Made by a program: the position numbers and the translations under genes. DNA of 10,107 nucleotides from Verrucomicrobia bacterium UBA2970 (GTDB lineage: Bacteria > Verrucomicrobiota > Verrucomicrobiia > Limisphaerales > AAA164-E04), in NCBI GenBank assembly GCA_002348345.1, contig DEAY01000498.1, positions 1-10,107 on the forward strand, in the 5' to 3' direction. The notes under the pieces were generated by a model that saw only the letters and a program-made list of their open reading frames with translations, made no database searches and had not been told where the DNA came from. This document shows positions 7,406-10,107 of this stretch, one piece after another (position 1 is the stretch's first letter; the number at the start of each line of letters is the position of its first letter).

Positions 7406-7773
7406 AACCGCGACGCACAGGACGGCGTCGGACCGCACGCCGCCAAAGCGGAAAGGCTCACCACAATGTTTACGTCATCCTTTTGAAGGAGGAAGTCTCC
7501 CAACTCCGCCAGGTCATCGCGGAAAATCCTAACCGGAATCCGTCCAAGCCATGTGTCTATGTTGGGATGACCGGATTGAATCCGGACGAGCGGTTCCAGA
7601 ACCACCTGAAGGGCGTCAAGAGTTCTTATTATGTCAAACACTATGCCGTCAAACTCCTTCCTGAGCTCTATGAGTTCCTCAATCCAATGCCCTACGAGGC
7701 GGCGCTTGCGATGGAAAGAGATCTTGCCGAAGATCTCCGGGCGGAAGGTTATACCGTCACAGGTGGACACTAA
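7402..7773 (+). CDS. Small GIY-YIG-like protein
   Basis: A 123-residue protein with a very basic start (KPRRTGRRRTARR, 2-14) followed by a GIY-YIG-type fold: the VYV strand (23-25) stands for GIY and YVG (53-55) for YIG, then the helix ERFQNHLKG with Arg64, and ALAMERDLAEDL (101-112) with Glu105 as the probable metal-binding acid; it ends GYTVTGGH. The two motif strands are about 27 residues apart, against roughly 10 in the classic family, because of a helical insert (KEEVSQLRQVIAENPNRNP). The start is set by the ATGA overlap with the MATE stop, which implies translational coupling. Classic family members cut DNA; whether this one does is unknown. There is no restriction, homing or mobile context here. 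I recognise the fold with moderate confidence and cannot assign a role. Confidence 0.75.
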   Translation: MKPRRTGRRRTARRQSGKAHHNVYVILLKEEVSQLRQVIAENPNRNPSKPCVYVGMTGLNPDERFQNHLKGVKSSYYVKHYAVKLLPELYEFLNPMPYEAALAMERDLAEDLRAEGYTVTGGH

Positions 7774-7836
7774 GATCCATCTCTGGAAATGAAATCGATG
7801 GGATTCCTGCCGTGAATCCCTTAGCCTTGCCACCCA
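7774..7836 (+). other. Short leader before the PdxA2-type gene
   Basis: This 63-bp gap separates the GIY-YIG gene from the dehydrogenase gene. It carries an inverted repeat (7800-7820), listed separately, and a TAG at 7822-7824 in frame with the dehydrogenase that rules out any earlier start. There is no Shine-Dalgarno. Confidence 0.5.
7800..7820 (+). promoter_or_regulatory. Hairpin just before the PdxA2 start codon
   Basis: GGGATTC (7800-7806) pairs perfectly with GAATCCC (7814-7820) around a seven-base loop, CTGCCGT. The stem ends 16 bases before the GTG start. The following bases, TTAGCCTTGCC, are not a proper T-tract, so it would be a poor intrinsic terminator; a role in attenuation, RNA processing or translation control is possible. 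An upstream ATCCAT (7775-7780) could pair with ATGGGAT (7798-7804) with one bulge and would compete with this stem. Confidence 0.35.
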
Positions 7837-8853
7837 GTGACTGAGAGACCGATCATTGCCGTGACCATGGGCGATCCCGCCGGAGTGGGACCCGAAATCT
7901 GCCTTCAAGCGTTCGAGGCCTCTCGGGACGACACACTCCCCTGCATTCCCGTCATCTTCGGTGACGCTGAGGTTCTCTCCCAGTGCGCTCACCAACTCGG
8001 CCTCAAGGCACCGCATCACACTCTCGAGGAGGCCGAACTGCCGCAACTCAACGACCTTCGAGGACCTGCCGTCGTTCATGTCCCCGGCCTGGATCAGGGG
8101 ACCTTTTCCCCAGGCCGAGTTTCGGCCAACACCGGCGCCGCGAGCTATCAGTTTATCAATCGAGCGATCGATGCCGCCCTTGAAGGGCATGTGGAAGCGG
8201 TCACCACGGCTCCGATCCATAAGGAAGCCCTTCACCAAGCAGGCGTCCCGTTTCCGGGGCACACGGAACTCTTCGCCCATCGAGCGGGATCCAAGAAGTG
8301 GTGCATGATGCAGTACTCTGAAGAGATCACCTGTAGCTTCGTTACCGTGCATGTCGGCTACGCCGAAGTACCCGGATTGTTGACCCAGGAACGCATCCTT
8401 GAGGTCATCGAGCTCTCGGCAACCCATCTGTCTCGACTCCATGGGCGGAGAGCGAAAGTGGTCGTCTGCGGGCTCAATCCCCACGCGGGCGAACATGGAT
8501 TATTCGGCAACCGCGAAGAGGAAACCCTGATCATTCCGGCAATTGAAGCCGCCCGGGCCGCGGGCTGGGACGTCGAAGGCCCCCTCCCTCCCGACACCGC
8601 CTTCCTTGCACGCAAGCGAACGACAACGGATGTCTATGTTTGCATGTACCACGACCAGGGCCATATCCCGGTCAAAGCGCTGGCCTTCGATTCTGCGGTC
8701 AACACCACCTTGGGACTCCCGATCATTCGAACCAGCGTCGATCACGGCACGGCACTCGATATCGCCTGGCAGGGACAAGCGAGTCCCGCCAGCCTGTTCA
8801 GCGCCCTTCGATTGGCCACCCGGCTGGCAACGCCGCCGAACCCAACCGAATGA
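7837..8853 (+). CDS. pdxA2: PdxA2-type four-carbon acid sugar 4-phosphate dehydrogenase
   Basis: A 338-residue cytoplasmic NAD-dependent dehydrogenase of the PdxA family. The opening VTMGDPAGVGPE (9-20), TAPIHKEAL (124-132) and the three metal-binding histidines His142 (GHTE), His216 (NPHAGE) and His272 (YHDQGH) are all present, as is SVDHGTALDIA (300-310). The reading YHDQGHIPVKAL is of the PdxA2 type; classic PdxA of vitamin B6 synthesis usually has YHDQGLPVLK. PdxA2 enzymes oxidise D-threonate or D-erythronate 4-phosphate, and the product decarboxylates to dihydroxyacetone phosphate. The stop overlaps the start of the DUF1537 kinase in ATGA, the known pairing for this pathway. Translation must start at the GTG at 7837: a TAG at 7822 is in frame upstream, no other start codon lies between, and the first internal ATG is inside the conserved motif. 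A role in B6 synthesis cannot be fully excluded. Confidence 0.9.
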   Translation: MTERPIIAVTMGDPAGVGPEICLQAFEASRDDTLPCIPVIFGDAEVLSQCAHQLGLKAPHHTLEEAELPQLNDLRGPAVVHVPGLDQGTFSPGRVSANTGAASYQFINRAIDAALEGHVEAVTTAPIHKEALHQAGVPFPGHTELFAHRAGSKKWCMMQYSEEITCSFVTVHVGYAEVPGLLTQERILEVIELSATHLSRLHGRRAKVVVCGLNPHAGEHGLFGNREEETLIIPAIEAARAAGWDVEGPLPPDTAFLARKRTTTDVYVCMYHDQGHIPVKALAFDSAVNTTLGLPIIRTSVDHGTALDIAWQGQASPASLFSALRLATRLATPPNPTE

Positions 8854-10043
8854 TTCTCATTCTCGCCGACGATTTCAGTGGCGCGGCCGAACTGGCTGGG
8901 GTCGCCGCACAGGCCGGTTGGTCGGCCACCGTCCAAAGCTCGCTTGTCATCAAGAGCCACTCCGATGTGGTCGCAATCGACACGAAGAGCCGTGGCATCT
9001 CGGCCGCCGAGGCCATACACCGGGTGCGATCCGCCTACCAAGCCACCAAGGACCTCCCGCTCCGCTGGAGTTTCAAGAAGACCGATTCCGTCCTCCGGGG
9101 CCATGTGCGTGAAGAATTCGTCGCTCTCGCCAAGGTTGCCGGGAAAAACCGGATCCTGTTCATCCCGGCCAACCCGGGAAAAGGGAGAATCATCAGCGGA
9201 GGCATCTACCTGATCGACAACCGACCGCTCCACGAAACCGCCTTCGCCCAAGATCCCGACTTTCCAAGGGACACCTCATCGGTCACCGAAATCATCGGAA
9301 ACGACCCCAACCTTCCCACCCGAACGATCTTGACCACCGAACCGATCCCTCCCCGAGGTCTGCTCATCCCCGATGTTCAGTCGGCGGCCGATATCGCGAA
9401 TCGGATCGAAGAAATCGACGATTCGACACTCTGCGGTGGAGCCGCTGAATTCTTCGCGACCCTGCTGGCTCGTGACACACATCCCCCATCCCGCGCCACC
9501 CCCATCCCGCGCCGCCCGAATCCCGCGCCCAAAACGAGGCTGTTTATCTGCGGCAGTCTCGCCGCCTGGCAAAACGCGATCTCTGACGACGCGGAGAGCC
9601 ATCACATCCCCCTATTCACTTTTCAATCAACCGCCACCTGGATTGAGAATGCGATCAACGCCTTGAACACCTCACAGCAGTGCCTCTTGGCCATCGGTCA
9701 ACCCGACACCGACAAGCACTCGTCCGTCCCTAAGCGTGATTCACTTTCACTACTCGCTCACCTCGCCGAAACCGCCGTCAGCGTCATTCGCAAGGCACGC
9801 CCCGAGGAAATCTGTCTCGAGGGGGGAGCCACGGCGACAGCCATTCTGGACAAATTCAGCTGGACCCACTTCGAAGCTCTGCCTTCCGAGTCCCCCGAGG
9901 CCGGCTGCCTGCGCCCCCGCTCGGGGACTTATCGCCCCCTCCTTTTCGTCAAACCCGGAAGCTACCCCTGGCCTGAGACGGTGTGGCACCGATTCCCCGG
10001 CCAGAAACCGACGCTCTTCCCTCGCCTTGACGAACCGAACTAA
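8850..10043 (+). CDS. DUF1537 four-carbon acid sugar kinase
   Basis: A 397-residue cytoplasmic kinase expected to phosphorylate a four-carbon sugar acid (D-threonate, D-erythronate or a 3-oxo-tetronate) with ATP. The N-terminal sugar-binding domain (1 to about 205) shows ADDFSGAAELAG (6-17), FKKTDSVLRGHV (75-86), IPANPGKGRII (105-115) and the HETAFAQDPDFP segment (128-139). The C-terminal nucleotide-binding domain (about 229-395) shows LFICGS (231-236), the Gly-rich LEGGATATAI (323-332) and VKPGSYPWP (367-375). Between them lies a Pro/Arg-rich linker (208-230) built from an out-of-frame tandem repeat. Its length is slightly below the roughly 420 residues usual for the family. It starts within the stop of the PdxA2 gene (ATGA), so the two are coupled; the pair gives the substrate-class inference. 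The symbol is withheld because DtnK, OtnK and DenK-type members cannot be told apart by eye. Confidence 0.9.
   Translation: MILILADDFSGAAELAGVAAQAGWSATVQSSLVIKSHSDVVAIDTKSRGISAAEAIHRVRSAYQATKDLPLRWSFKKTDSVLRGHVREEFVALAKVAGKNRILFIPANPGKGRIISGGIYLIDNRPLHETAFAQDPDFPRDTSSVTEIIGNDPNLPTRTILTTEPIPPRGLLIPDVQSAADIANRIEEIDDSTLCGGAAEFFATLLARDTHPPSRATPIPRRPNPAPKTRLFICGSLAAWQNAISDDAESHHIPLFTFQSTATWIENAINALNTSQQCLLAIGQPDTDKHSSVPKRDSLSLLAHLAETAVSVIRKARPEEICLEGGATATAILDKFSWTHFEALPSESPEAGCLRPRSGTYRPLLFVKPGSYPWPETVWHRFPGQKPTLFPRLDEPN
9488..9535 (+). repeat. Three-copy 16-bp-period tandem repeat in the kinase linker
   Basis: The ten-base core ATCCCGCGCC occurs perfectly at 9488-9497, 9504-9513 and 9520-9529, a period of exactly 16 bp. 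The six bases between cores differ. Since 16 is not a multiple of three, each copy is read in a different frame and together they encode the Pro/Arg-rich segment SRATPIPRRPNPAP between the two kinase domains. Confidence 0.8.
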
Positions 10044-10107
10044 TCTGAATCCCCGCGAAATCGACGCATTCCCCGATCGGCGACCACTTCAGAATACAGA
10101 TCCGGCC
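10044..10107. other. Non-coding tail after the kinase gene
   Basis: These last 64 bases contain no recognisable gene start or terminator. The only structure seen is a short palindrome, CCGATCGG. The next gene must lie beyond the window. Confidence 0.4.

Noticed and set aside
7366..8496. A 376-codon minus-strand open frame opposite the GIY-YIG and PdxA2 genes
   Set aside because: It overlaps well-supported genes throughout, and its translation is unlike any family I know. It is best explained as a codon-bias shadow.
7837..8853. Annotation as the vitamin B6 gene pdxA
   Set aside because: The YHDQGHIPVK motif variant and the ATGA overlap with a DUF1537 kinase fit the sugar-acid PdxA2 type better, although a B6 role is not strictly excluded.

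Overview
The window is about 10.1 kb of moderately GC-rich bacterial chromosome with eight complete protein genes and no RNA gene, insertion sequence, phage gene or CRISPR array that I can see. The mix of families points to the Planctomycetota/Verrucomicrobiota side of the tree, possibly Verrucomicrobiota. The clues are a secreted DUF1080 protein joined to a CBM9-like domain, a Gfo/Idh/MocA oxidoreductase, a PdxA2-type dehydrogenase with a DUF1537 kinase, and almost no Shine-Dalgarno sequences. This is an inference from gene content; no marker gene is present.

Layout. Bases 88-3145 hold a two-gene minus-strand unit: an exported DUF1080/CBM9-like protein, then 16 bp later an alpha-D-phosphohexomutase, which has the only strong ribosome binding site in the window. 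A divergent intergenic region (3146-3404) carries a candidate sigma70-type promoter facing right. From 3405 to 10043 all genes are on the plus strand: a DusB-like tRNA-dihydrouridine synthase, a Gfo/Idh/MocA oxidoreductase resembling fungal GAR2-type galacturonate reductases, a MATE transporter, a small GIY-YIG-like protein, a PdxA2-type dehydrogenase and a DUF1537 four-carbon acid sugar kinase. MATE/GIY-YIG and PdxA2/kinase each overlap by ATGA, so they are probably translationally coupled.

How the genes may work together. The last two genes form the known kinase plus dehydrogenase module that phosphorylates a four-carbon sugar acid (D-threonate or D-erythronate type) and oxidises the 4-phosphate towards dihydroxyacetone phosphate. 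The upstream Gfo/Idh enzyme could supply or interconvert a sugar acid or uronate. The DUF1080 protein is of a type linked to 3-keto-glycoside cleavage outside the cytoplasm, and the phosphohexomutase would move hexose phosphate into central metabolism. Overall this reads as a carbohydrate and sugar-acid utilisation neighbourhood with a housekeeping tRNA-modification gene in the middle. The substrate cannot be fixed from sequence alone. No sugar transporter or regulator is present, so the pathway is incomplete within the window.

No clearly new defence or mobile system is visible. The most notable points are the sugar-acid cluster, the GIY-YIG gene coupled to a transporter, an out-of-frame 16-bp-period repeat in the kinase linker, and long C-tracts at the oxidoreductase start and in the candidate dusB promoter.
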